The notes under the pieces are model-generated. The model worked only from the letters and a program-made list of their open reading frames with translations, did no database searches and had not been told where the DNA came from. The position numbers and the translations under genes are program-made. 64,000 nt of DNA. Origin: Posidonia oceanica (taxonomy: Eukaryota > Streptophyta > Magnoliopsida > Alismatales > Posidoniaceae). Positions 25,098 to 35,135 of the stretch are shown here, piece by piece (positions within the stretch are counted from its first letter, which is position 1; each line of letters opens with the position of its first letter). The stretch spans positions 38,184,001 to 38,248,000 of the forward strand of contig JAZBRS010000049.1 of assembly GCA_037176725.1 (NCBI GenBank), in the 5' to 3' direction.

Positions 25098-26456
25098 TGT
25101 GAGATTGCCTTTTAAATTATTTCAGAAAACTCGAAAAAAAAGAGAAATTACAGACTCAATGACACTACTTAATATAGACTCGATGAAATGAAAGTAAAAA
25201 GAAAACAGTAAACAGTAAACGATTGCGGTTCTGATGCTCTTGCGACCTGTTAATGGTGGCAGTTTAATCCCTGCAGACAATGCACACTGGAACGAGACGT
25301 CTACCCTGCCGTCGCCCGTAATTCAAGCAACCAAACAAGTCGCCGTTTGAAAGGACGCTGAAAGAGGCGCCTTCTGAACAGGCGGCTTAAGCCCTATTCT
25401 TCCAGCAGCCAAGGTCTGTTCTGGACAGACTGTGCAATAAACAGGAAAATAAAACAGTGCAATGTTTCAAACAGATCACAAGGTTTACTTATTGAAGTGA
25501 ATATTTAATCAGTTAATTAAACCAGCGTGTTCACAATTAATGGGATTTTTGGCCTATGGGTACCACTCTTTGACCTTCTTCAGAGTCCACCAAGAGGGCC
25601 TAAGTAGCAGGTTTGTCTCTCTAAAGAGGGACCCACCACCTAGGATTCTGTCCTTAAGATCGGCCCTTATCAAACCACAAAATAGTAAATAAACAAGGAA
25701 TATCGAAGCATCAAGTATCTACTAAGGATTATTTTTGACTTAAGGAAGAGGAGGAGTCAAAAATAAAATCCTAGGACACCTTGAGTTCTTAACCTAACTA
25801 TCCTAACCAAACAGAGTATGGATGAGCGACTTGCACTGGCCCGGTTCGCTCTATTTGATTATTTTAGTTAGGGAAAGGATTTCTCAAGGAACTTTAACTT
25901 TGATATCAATAAAATAGTTTCCACCTTAAGGGTGGACACATACAAACCTAAAATCCGAATAAAAAACTAAAATTACAATGAACAGGATGTTAATCAGTTT
26001 TTAAACTACTGCAGATCTAAAAGAAAAGCAACGCAAGCTACAGAAAATAATAAATGATCTGTAGTGAAATAAACACCAGATCCAATCGCCTGTAATGGGT
26101 GCGCTTTGAGAGGTCACCGCAGTGAACTGCTACTAACTCAGGCGTCGAATTACTGAGCGGCTGGAAACCGGAGTTCTCTGTTTTTCAGAACAGTAGTAGC
26201 CTGACCCTCTACGACCCTGGATAGGAGGTTGTTGTTGCCTCAAAGTGCTAACAAGACCTCTTGCCTTAAGATCAAGGTGGTTGGGTAAACAAAACTGTTC
26301 TAACGACAGAAAACACTATGGGGTTTAGGAGTTGTGAAAACCTAGGCGCACGGCCTCCTAAACCGAAAACAAAAGAAAGAAACAACTAGATCTAAAGAAG
26401 AAAATGAAGGAAGGAAGGAAAAAACTCACGTAGCATAGAGGGTTGGCTAAAGCCGA
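25098..26456 (-). other. Untranslated leader of element D
   Basis: About 1.36 kb between the primer-binding site and gag with no gene seen; A-rich on the plus strand with many short stops. Nothing further recognised. Confidence 0.6.
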
Positions 26457-26474
26457 GTCCCACCGTGATCGCCA
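26457..26474 (-). other. Primer-binding site of element D
   Basis: Minus strand TGGCGATCACGGTGGGAC, five bases inside the 5' LTR end. Identical to the site in B (44291-44308) and different from A and C. Which tRNA it pairs with was not determined. Confidence 0.75.
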
Positions 26475-27050
26475 GAGACTGTGGATGTGGATTTGGGGGT
26501 GCTTGGGATGAAGATAACAACGCTTCCACGACGTCGTTAACTTTGTTGTGATCGCCACTTATCCATGGGCAGACAAGACACTTGGGAAGATGTAGATGAT
26601 GTGGGTACTCGGCTCACTAGATCAACGGCAGGATGTCGTCCGGTGGCTTCCTCGTGTTACATGAGCGTTTCCTTTCCTTCAAAACAAATAAACAAAACAA
26701 GAGATCTAGATAAGTTGGTGTGTAGTAAATGATAACAAAGAAGAACAAAGAATAATAGAAACAAATAAATCTTATACTAACCGGGGGTTGTTCCCCGCAT
26801 GCATATGCTATGGGTCCTATGTTAAGGAATGCAATAATGAAATGTAATAAAAAAGATTGGAGGAAGATACTCCCTTTACCCTCGTGCTGTATGCAGTGGA
26901 GTAAGGAAGTGGAGGCACGGTTGGAGCTCCAGCTATGCTCAAGATCTCTGGGATCAAAGTTGGGACTGTGGAAGCTAGGATTTCTCTCTTGAACTAACAG
27001 GGAGTGTTTTTCTCACAATTGGTCGGGGGTTCAAACACTAACGCACGGGG

Positions 27051-27062
27051 TCTATTTATAGA
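27051..27062 (-). promoter_or_regulatory. TATA box in the 5' LTR of D
   Basis: Minus strand TCTATAAATAGA, conserved between both LTRs. It would drive the element's RNA leftward toward the gag at 25097. Confidence 0.7.
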
Positions 27063-27120
27063 CTCCAGGGGTGTGGGTGGTTGACACATAGAAGTTTCTA
27101 GAAGAAAAGTGACAGTTATG

Positions 27121-27466
27121 GTCAGTCGCCTCATGAGTGGGCGACTAAGACCAGCAACCGCCCAAGCAAACGTGGGGAAAACCGTAGAAATTTGGTTGAT
27201 AGAGGCCATGATCGTTAGCTGCCGTTTAGGTTGGCGTGTAATGTTAGTCGCCGGCTTTTTTGGTGCCTGGTAGTTGAGGGGATCGTGGGGAATAACTGTT
27301 GCAATTCCACGACCATTAGCCGCCGATTAGGTTGGTACTGGTAGTCAAGGGGATCATGGGAAACAACTGCCAAAAATAACCGTTCGATTCAGTTAATGGA
27401 GCCCATGACAGTTAGTCGCTGCCTAAAGTGGCGCCTAACTTAGTCGCCTCCCCAGCTGGCAACTAG
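27121..27466 (-). repeat. 29-bp dyad modules in the 5' LTR of D (AGTCGC type)
   Basis: Modules at 27121-27149 (arms GTCAGTCGC and GCGACTAAG), 27214-27271 (pair), about 27314-27342 (eroded) and 27411-27466 (pair; GTTAGTCGC with GCGCCTAAC, then TTAGTCGCC with GGCAACTAG). They lie 60 to 415 bp upstream of the TATA box on the minus strand. Confidence 0.75.
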
Positions 27467-27819
27467 CAAGCTCAGATCATTTCAGCTCTAACTTTTAGGT
27501 TTTGCCCTGAGAAAACAAGATAAAAGCCCAGGAAACTTCAGATAGTCCATGAAATCATGAAGACATCTTCTCTAACTCAAATCTGTCACCAATCTGAGTA
27601 GAAATAAAGGGATACTCAAGGTACTCTGACTTGTTGTGAGTCTGAGTGCGTCAGCTCTGCCACAGCCAACAACCTGAGTCAAGTAGGATCAAGTGATGCT
27701 TTGAAGAAATCATCGAAAACCTAGGAAATGTGTTATCAAAACTTAGACATGTGATTTGGGTGCCTCAGAAGTTCCTATCCTCTATGAACTCTTAGAAATG
27801 CAAAAATGGGATAACTACA

Positions 27820-29754
27820 GTACGCAGATGTGTCAAGTGGCAAGTGTTGTTGTCCCATTACGACATCACTTTCGTCACGCAAAAGTCGATGAAGGGGCAG
27901 GCAATGGCAAACCACTTGGCCGACTTACCCCTACCTGAGTATCAGCCCCTCTAGACTCAGTTCCCTAACGAGGACATCCTTTTTGCCTTGGAGGACTCAG
28001 AGCTAGAGGGTCCCGAGGACGAGCAGCATTGGCATGTGTATTTTGATGGTGTTGTCAATAAGAGGGGCAAAGGCATTGGTGCAGTTCTCGCATCATCGCA
28101 AGGTCAGTGGATCCCTTTTGTGAGGAAATTGGCATTCGAGTGCACCAACAATGAAGCTAAATACGAGGCATGCATCCTAGGACTCCAAGTCGCACTTGAG
28201 CATGGCATGCGATAGTTGAGAGTATTTGGGGATGCGATGCTCGTCATATCCCAGGTGAATGGAGAATGGAAGACCTGGGACCCCAAGCTTGTGCCATATC
28301 ATGAGTACCTTCTGAAGCTCATGGAAGAGTTCAAGGATATCCGTTTCACCTTCATGAGTAGAACCAAGAATGCCTATGCAGATGCGCTGGCAACTTTAGC
28401 ATCTTGGCTCTCCATATCAGAGGATCATGTAGTGGATGAGTCAGTCACACGTGTAGAGCAGCCTGCACACAGCATGAGCATTGAAGAGGCGGACCCCTCA
28501 GATCATCTCCCATGGTACCATGACATCCAGACCTTCCTAGAGTCTGGTAGATTTCCGCCCAGTGCTTCAGCGGCCGACAAGAAGACTTTGGCACGTTTGG
28601 CGTCACGATATGTGCTAGGAGCAGGACACCCTTATAGGAGATCCTACAATCAAATGCTCCTTCGCTGTGTGGACAAGACAGATGCCGACACATTGATGCT
28701 CCAAGTTCATGCAGGGACATGTGGCCCTCATATGAACGGTGTGTTGCTAGCCAAGAAGATCATGCTTCAGGGCTATTTCTGGTTAACCATAGAGGCAGAT
28801 TGCTGCCTGTTTGCGCGCAGATGCCACAACTGACAGATCCATGGGAATTTCATTCATGCTCCCCCACAGCAATTGCAGAGCATGTCGTCACCATGGCCTT
28901 TCTCTACATGGGGAATTGACATCATCAGGGCTATTCATCCTGCAGCCTTCAATGGTCATCGCTTTATCCTTGTGGTGATTGACTACTTCACCAAGTGGGT
29001 GGAGGCAGCCTCGTACAAGACTATCACAGCTGCGGCAACGAAGAAGTTCATCAGGAACAACATCATTGCCCAGTACGGGGTCCCGCACGCCATCATATCT
29101 GATAACGGTAAGAACTTCATAGCCTAGAGGATTGAGGATTATCTCTAGAGCTTCAAGATTAAGCATCACAGATCCTCACCTTATCGGCCGTAGATGAATG
29201 GCACAGTTGAGTCAGCCAACAAAAACCTTGTGAAGATCCTGAAGAAAATGGCTAAAACTCATAAGGACTAGCATGACAAGCTTCCATATGCCCTTTGGGT
29301 GTACAGAACGTCAATCCAGACATCAACAGGGGCGACTCCATATTCACTCATGTATGGCTTGGAGGCTGTTTTGCTCATTGAGGTAGGGATCCCATCACTC
29401 TGGATCCTACAAGAAGCTGAGCTGGAGGAGGCAGAATGGATTGAAGACTGCTGCATCCAGCTAAATCTGATCGACGAGCACAGATTGCAAGCCATGCATC
29501 ATGCCCAATGCTAGCAGAGGCGCATGGCCAATGCTTATCAGAAGAAGGTCAGACCCAGAAATATCGCACCCGGAGATCTAGTCTTGTAGGCTATTCATCT
29601 ACCTAACACCCGTGGCAAATTCAGGCCCAATTGGCGTGGCCCTTTCATTGTCAAGCAAATCCTCTCCGGTAGTGCGGCGAACCTTGAGGACATGGACCAG
29701 GTTGAGCAGTAAGGATCGGTCAATTCTTGCTACCACAAGAAGTACTACCAATGA
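27820..29754 (+). pseudogene. Second RNase H and integrase of element C
   Basis: Continues the pol frame after D. The second (aRH-type) RNase H, typical of Tat elements, has WHVYFDGVVN, NNEAKYEA, VFGDAMLV and NAYADALATLA, so all four acidic residues are kept. Integrase: the zinc-binding part has H-X6-H (VHAGTCGPHMNG) and FARRCHN followed by TGA, which removes the last zinc Cys (28831). The catalytic core has WGIDIIRAI, IISDNGKNF and TVESANK (D, D, E present). The C-terminus TRGKFRPNWRGPFIV and CYHKKYYQ ends at 29754. Stops are at 27952, 28213, 28831, 29125, 29146, 29191, 29269, 29512, 29587 and 29710, mostly TAG in place of CAG or TGG. Integrase joins the DNA copy to the chromosome. Confidence 0.92.
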
Positions 29755-30713
29755 CCCGAGGTTGTATCCTAGCCTTGCAGAGTCTTCTTCTTTTCTGTTT
29801 TATTCCATGCATTCATCACTTCACAATCATACATTTGAAAATTGCATCTGTATACATTCTTGGCATTGCATACCTTTCTTTTTTAGCATTTCTACAGCAT
29901 GCAAAATCAACATGCATTTATAGCAGCATTAGTCAAAAAGAAAGAAAAATCAATCAAAATCAATCATCTTCATTCATGATAAAAAAAAAGGTCGAAATCA
30001 ATCATACTCATTCATGTTGTACGAAAATCCTCATTCATGATAATCATGCTCGATGACGAAAATCGAAATAGCTAGCCTGCTTGGGAAAGAGTTTGTTCCT
30101 CCTCAGTTGACACTACCTAGATGTCCTAGCAAGTAAGGGAGCCACCATCCAATAAAGAACAGAGTGAAATGTCCAAACTCCTCATAGAACCTATACCTCC
30201 ATAGGGAGAGAAAATGATAAGCCAAGAGTGAGAATGAAAGCAAAAAAAGAAAAAGAAAAAAAAAGAGAGCAAAAAAAAAGCAATCAAACAAAAAAAATCA
30301 TTCAATAAAAGGGCATAAAAAAAAAGGGGAAGACAGAAGTCAAAGATAGAAGTCGGCCCTAGAGATAGAGGTGAGTAGAATTGCCCTATCCCTACAACTT
30401 ATCTTAAAGAGGAGTAGGTGCATATGCCTGGAAATCACACAAATCCTCTAGGGACTAGCCACCCCTGTCTTACAGCTGCTCCCCAGCACCAGGCCAGGCG
30501 TTTTTTACCTCCAAACTAGGGATAGAGTAAACCTGCAAACCTATGAGGGAGTAAAAAAAATGGAAATGAAAATAAAAGAGTAGATGGAGCTTTGTTTCAC
30601 ACCACACCATCAGAAACACGACCCTCTGAGACACCGTCCATTCCAGAGAGCCACCTACAGTCTAAGAGTCCATGTAGAGTCTCGTGAGTTGAGGACTACT
30701 CTTTCGTAAATAG
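29755..30713 (+). other. 3' region of element C, left of insertion B
   Basis: No gene seen. A-rich tracts (29935-30330), with words such as aatcaatcat and attcatgat repeated near 29950-30050. It continues at 45208 on the other side of B. Confidence 0.6.
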
Positions 30714-31436
30714 TGTGGATATGGGGATTTTGGTTATGAGGAGCTTGTTGTGTCTATTTAGTGCTTCCTCGTTGCCCCTTTTTGTTTCCAACTCTGTCAC
30801 TCCACAAGTGACAGAATTGGTGTGATCGCCACTCTCGGTTCGCTTTCGCCGGCTCTCGAGATGCCTTGGGAAGATGTGATGTGATTGCAGGTTCAGCTAC
30901 CTTGGGACAACGCCAGCGTTGCCCAAGGGTGCCCGTACTTGATGAGTTTCTTCTTCTTCTTCTTTTCCTTCCAAAATAGATTTTAAAGATACAGATTAAC
31001 AAAGTGTAGTATATGATTCAAAACAAATTGAAAATGAACATAAAATGAAAGGAGGAGTACTTACCCGAGGGGTTTGATCCCCTCGGTTGCAACTAAGTAT
31101 GACTATGCCTAGCTACAACAATATACGAAATGAAATGCTTCACTATACTACGAAATTAAACATATGATGTGAAAAGAAAATGAAAACTAAAGAAAGCCCC
31201 CTTTTGTCTATGCAAGGAATGCAAGTGGGGTTGATGTGGTGTCACGGATGACGGAGGAGGACTCAAGCTCCCACAAAACTCTTTCTCCACCTCTTCTCTC
31301 AAGATTTGAGCTCAAAACACTTTCTACTTGCTCTCACTACTTCTTCTCAAAATTGTGTTTCTCTCTTGAAAATCACTTCTAAATCCCTCCCAGATCTCTC
31401 CAATTTCCCGTCCCAAATCCTAGTGGGGGTACCCCT

Positions 31437-31447
31437 ACTTTTATAGA
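31437..31447 (-). promoter_or_regulatory. TATA box in the 3' LTR of B
   Basis: Minus strand TCTATAAAAGT; conserved in the other LTR at 45035-45045. The dyad modules begin 53 bp upstream of it on the minus strand. Confidence 0.65.
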
Positions 31448-31499
31448 AGCAGGGGTGAAACAAATAAGGACAAGTCAGCAACTTTCCTGATTCAGAAGT

Positions 31500-31837
31500 G
31501 TTAGACGCCGACCGTTACAGCGTCCAACATTAGACGCTGGGAGAGCCAGCGTCCAACGACACTCCGAGGCAAAGATGCCAAGATCAAAGAATATTCCTCA
31601 ATAAGTGGTTGATTAATGACCATTAAAACCCATTAAGGCCTTGACCGGTCAAAGGACACTTAGTGGAGGCAAAGTACGAAATTTGATTTTAGCCAAATAT
31701 GGCAAGTTTGGGGAAATTGAAAACCAGGTTGTTGGACGCTATGAATCACAGCGTCCAACGTTGGACGCTAGACAAGCCAGCGTCTAACACCCTCAAATGG
31801 AACTTGTTGTTGGACGCTATGGCATACAGCGTCCAAC
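31500..31837 (-). repeat. 29-bp dyad modules in the 3' LTR of B (GGACGC type)
   Basis: Pairs at 31500-31557 and 31731-31788 (58 bp each) and a single at 31809-31837 (29 bp). Arms GTTGGACGC or GTTAGACGC with GCGTCCAAC; loops differ (for example TATGAATCACA and TATGGCATACA). The abutting pair at 31731 forms an 18-bp perfect palindrome GCGTCCAACGTTGGACGC at its junction. Confidence 0.85.
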
Positions 31838-31996
31838 ACACTCAAATGGAAACTTGCCAATTTTGGCCTCTCAACCACAGGGACAGGTGTCAATAAGTTT
31901 GATGAGAGTACTTGAGCTGAGAAAAGAGCTTCTAGAGGTGGCCTAATGCAACAGACTACACTACCATGAAGGGAGTGCCAAAACGGGGTATCTACA

Positions 31997-32011
31997 GATT
32001 GCCGCTCCTTG
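31997..32011 (-). other. Polypurine tract of element B
   Basis: Minus strand CAAGGAGCGGCAATC directly before the 3' LTR; shares the AAGGAG core with C and D. Confidence 0.55.
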
Positions 32012-32169
32012 AAGATGGCTTTGGCACGAAGCTATCTACAAGACGAGACGATACCCTCGTGTGGCACTACCTGAAGATCCTAAATGAAATCCAATGCCTG
32101 CTGCCACCAGGCTTGGACGGGACACAAAGAGGGTCGGCTAAAGAAACATGGCCAAGGGGAACAAACTAA

Positions 32170-32330
32170 CGACATGCCGCGGGGATGGCCCGCAGGGGTC
32201 AAACTAAAGACACTGCCACGGGGGTTGCCCGTGAGTTCAAACTTAAAAGACATGCCATGGGGATTGCCCGTGGGGGTCAAACTAAAAGACATGCCACGGG
32301 GATTGCTCACGGGGGTCAAACTAACAGGAT
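32170..32330 (-). repeat. Tandem array, unit about 40-48 bp, in B
   Basis: Four units containing gacatgccacggggattgcc and ggtcaaacta. Each unit carries an inverted repeat of the type CCACGGG..CCCGTGG, imperfect in the first copy. Confidence 0.75.
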
Positions 32331-32930
32331 GGATAGCTAATGATTCCGACGACCACTCAATGCCAATGCAATACAAATGCGAATGCAATACAATGCACTA
32401 TGCATGGATGCGTGCTGACGGGAATGCAAAAAGGGGTCATGATATGCAATGCATGACCCTAGGTAATGAGGTTCCTCCATCATCGCCGACTTTAATTTGT
32501 ATACTGGGTTGGCTCAGGAATTTTTCTCACCACCCAAGGTGGACTGACACATGCGTGAATGCAATTTGTCATGATCAGGTGCCCTTTCCTCGGGTGTAGC
32601 CTACACTCTGCCAGGGGACCGTCGTCTCATGATACGCGGGTTGGTGAGCGAGAGGTCCATGATGCTCCCAAGCAAAAGGGGAAATAACCTCTTCTCTGCC
32701 AACCACGTTGGCTCTATTCGTCACAATTAGGTGTCCTTTCATTGAATGTTGCCTACATTCTTAACAGAAACCGTCATCTCGTGACCCGGAATCAATGAAC
32801 AATGAGTCCATCGATACCGTTGGCGTTATTCGTCAGAATCAAGTGTCCTTTCATTGAATGTTGCCTGCATTCTCGGTGGGGACCATCATCTTCTGACTCA
32901 GGAGTTAGTGAATAGTGGGTTCGGTAATAC
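32331..32930 (-). repeat. Three imperfect repeats of about 130 bp in B
   Basis: Related stretches begin near 32560, 32705 and 32825; shared words are aggtgtcctttcattgaatg, ttgcctacattct and accgtcatct. A related single copy lies in D near 20660-20740. 32331-32560 has no gene; it is rich in aatgcaatac words. Confidence 0.6.
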
Positions 32931-33800
32931 CGTTGGCTTTGCTTTGTTGACCCGGTTATGCTCCGGGGATCTTTCTGCTAATTGGTTTGCTTTGTTTGTC
33001 CGGTTGTGCTTCGGGATTTGCTTTGTTTGTCCGGTTGTGCTCCGGGACTTGCTTTGTTTGTCTGGTTGTGCTCTAGGGTACCTGTTTTTGATTGGTTTGC
33101 TTTGTTTGTCCGGTTGTGCTCTGGGGTTTGCTTTGTTTATTCGGTTATGCTCCGGGGCTTGCTTTATTTGTCCGGTTGTGCTCCGGGCTTGCTTTGTTTG
33201 TCCGGTTGTGCTCTAGGGCTTGCTTTGTTTGTCCGGTTGTACTCCGGGGCTACCTGCTTTTGATTGGTTTGCTTTGTTATCCCGGTTATGCTCCGAGGAT
33301 CTTTCCTTGGTAGGTTTGCTTTGTTATCCCGGTTATGCTCCGGGGATCTTTGCTTTGGTGTCCCGGTTATGCTCCGGGGTACCTGCTTTTGATTGGCTTG
33401 CTTTGTTTGTCCGGTTATGCTCCGGCGATCTTTCCTTGGTAGGTTTGCTTCGTTATCCCGGTAATGCTCCGGGGATCTTTGCTTTGGTGTCCTGGTTATG
33501 CTCCGGGGTACCTGCTTTTGATTGGCTTGCTTTGTTTGTCCGATTGTGCTCCGGGGTTTGCTTTGATGTCCCGGTTAGGCTCTAGGGTTCTTTGCTTTGA
33601 TGTCCCGGTTATGCTCCGGGGATCTTTGCTTTGGTATCCCAGTTATGCTCCGGAGTTCTATGCTTTGGTGTCCCGGTTATGCTCCGGGGTTCTTTGCTTT
33701 GGTGTCCCGGTTATGCTCCGGAGATCTTTGCTTTGGTGTCTCAGTTATGCTCCGGGGTTCTTTGCTTTGGTGTCCCGGTTATGCTCCGAGGCTTGCAAAC
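32931..33800 (-). repeat. Tandem array, unit about 34 bp and longer variants, in B
   Basis: About 22 units built on cccggttatgctccgggg plus a T/G-rich spacer (tctttgctttggtgt, or tgctttgtttgt). The core is itself an inverted repeat (CCCGG..CCGGG). Long open frames across this stretch are a by-product of the repeat and are not called genes. Confidence 0.85.
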
Positions 33801-33844
33801 TTACCGAGGGGATTGCCCAAGGAGGAAAACAAAACACTTAAAAG

Positions 33845-34290
33845 ACTTGAGCTAGATCAAACATCCAACACTCAGGGAAAATGAGCTGGATCAGACATCC
33901 AACACTCAAGAATTGAGCTGGGTCTATCCAACACTCAGGGATTGAGCTGGATTTGTCCAACACTCAATGTTTGAGCTGGATTTATCCAACACTTAAGGAT
34001 TGAGCTAGACTTATCCAACACTCAAGGTTTGAGCTGGACTTATCCAACACTCAAGAATTGAGCTGGATCTATCCAACACTCAAGGATTGAGCTGGACTTA
34101 TCCAACACTCAAGGTTTGAGCTGGTTTTATCCAACACTCAAGAATTGAGCTGGACTTATCCAACACTCAAGATTTGAGCTGGATTTGTCCAACACTCAAG
34201 GATTGAGCTGGATTTATCCAACACTCAAGGTTTGAGCTGGATTTGTCCAACACTCAAGGATTGAGCTGGATTTATTCAACACTCAAAGAT
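33845..34290 (-). repeat. Tandem array, unit about 30 bp, in B
   Basis: About 14 units of the type gagctggatttatccaacac plus tcaaggatt. Each unit contains the inverted repeat CTCAA..TTGAG. Confidence 0.88.
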
Positions 34291-34314
34291 CTACCTTTAG
34301 GCGTTGGCCAAAGG

Positions 34315-34530
34315 GATAGAACTGAAATAAAAAAGACTCGCCGAGGGGGTTACCCGAGGAAAAACTAAAAGAAAACACGCCGAGGGGGTCGCCCAAGGAA
34401 AAACTAAAAGAAAACACGCAAAGGGGGTTGCCCAAGGGAAAACTGGAATAAAACACGCCGAGGGGGTTGCCCAAGGGAAGAAACTGAAATAGAACACGCC
34501 GAGGGGGTTGCCCAAGGGAATAAAAGGATA
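34315..34530 (-). repeat. Tandem array, unit about 41 bp, in B
   Basis: Five units built on acacgccgagggggttgccc and aagggaaaaactgaaat. It is followed by one unit like the 34-bp array (gttgacccggtggtgctccggg, split here as gttgacccgg and tggtgctccggg). Confidence 0.8.
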
Positions 34531-34694
34531 CTTCTTTGGCTTCACTTTGTTGACCCGGTGGTGCTCCGGGTTCTTCGAAAATCATGATGGCCTCATTTCC
34601 ATGTGCATTCTAGCTTGTAGAAACCTCTGGTATTGGAAGAAAATTGATTTGGAAGCTTTCTGGCAAAATTCGGCATTTTAAGCTTCTCTGAAGT

Positions 34695-34830
34695 ATTGGA
34701 CGCTACAAGCTTCTACGTCCAACATATGACGCTAGAATGGCTTGCGTCCAACGTCTAACTGTCACCCGAGGTGTAGGACGCTGCTCGTTACTGTGTCCAA
34801 CGTATGACGCAAAGGAGGATAGCGTCCAAT
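34695..34830 (+). repeat. Two pairs of 29-bp dyads upstream of the PMD gene
   Basis: Pairs at 34695-34752 and 34773-34830 (58 bp each). Arms ATTGGACGC or GTAGGACGC with GCGTCCAAC, partly eroded (ACGTCCAAC, TGTCCAAC). They end just before the CT-rich leader of the PMD gene, so they would lie in its promoter or at its transcription start. Confidence 0.75.
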
Positions 34831-34839
34831 GCGTCGGGG

Positions 34840-35132
34840 TCTTTAACAGACCTCTCCGCCTTTCTTCCCCATTTTCCCGCTCACCACTTCCCTTCCTCTT
34901 CTTCTCCGGCGACGGTGACGACTCCTTCTAAACTTCCGAGCTTCTTCTGGCGTAGGGCGGCTCAGACGTTCGGCGGCTTGGACGGTCGGAGCTAGGGCAC
35001 GGCGGCAGCGGCAGTGCGGATTCCGGCGACCAAAGCTGCGGCTTCCAGTTCCGGTGAGCCTACTTTCTTCCCCTCTTCTCCTCCTCTTCATCATTCCAGA
35101 TTGTATTTTGACCTCTATTAGGTCTTTTCCAG
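34840..35132 (+). promoter_or_regulatory. Probable 5' leader of the PMD gene, with a leader intron
   Basis: CT-rich then GC-rich sequence of plant 5'-UTR type. A possible intron runs from GTGAGC (35054) to TTCCAG (35132), ending three bases before the ATG at 35136. A TATA box was not clearly found; the transcription start is unknown. Confidence 0.5.
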
Positions 35133-35135
35133 TTT

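Larger units (their letters stand above)
18666..27819 (-). mobile_element. Non-autonomous Tat-like element D (gag only), inserted in C pol
   Basis: Two LTRs of 1340 bp each (18666-20005 and 26480-27819) flank about 6.5 kb with a single coding region, a gag on the minus strand. No protease, RT or integrase is recognisable. Flanking bases are gtagg (18661-18665) and gtacg (27820-27824), a 5-bp target duplication with one mismatch. Removing D and one copy joins C's pol in frame (KPALV|GRCVKWQVLL). On the minus strand the LTR starts TGTAGTTATCCC or TGTAGATATCCC and ends CATCCACA. I count roughly 15 differences in the first 190 bp of the two LTRs, so the insertion is not recent. Confidence 0.92.
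26480..27819 (-). repeat. 5' LTR of element D
   Basis: 1340 bp, colinear with 18666-20005. TATA box at 27051-27062; dyad modules at 27121-27149, 27214-27242 with 27243-27271, about 27314-27342, and 27411-27439 with 27440-27466. Confidence 0.93.
30714..31996 (-). repeat. 3' LTR of element B
   Basis: 1283 bp; minus strand TGTAGATACCCC...ATATCCACA. It matches 44312-45207 except for about 387 bp (about 31473-31859) that the partner lacks. Dyad modules at 31500-31557, 31731-31788 and 31809-31837 all lie in that extra stretch. Confidence 0.93.

Noticed and set aside
218..29754. Plant pararetrovirus insertion
   Set aside because: LTRs, tRNA-type primer sites, polypurine tracts, integrase and second RNase H are all retrotransposon features. 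No movement-protein or virus-type coat motif was seen.
31500..31837. Dyad modules as microRNA precursors
   Set aside because: Stems of 9-11 bp are too short for a plant microRNA precursor. Only the larger hairpin in E (59318-59368) comes closer, and it is still short.
32854..33884. Overlapping open frames rich in Cys, Leu and Pro
   Set aside because: By-products of the 34-bp tandem array; all frames show the same repeat pattern.
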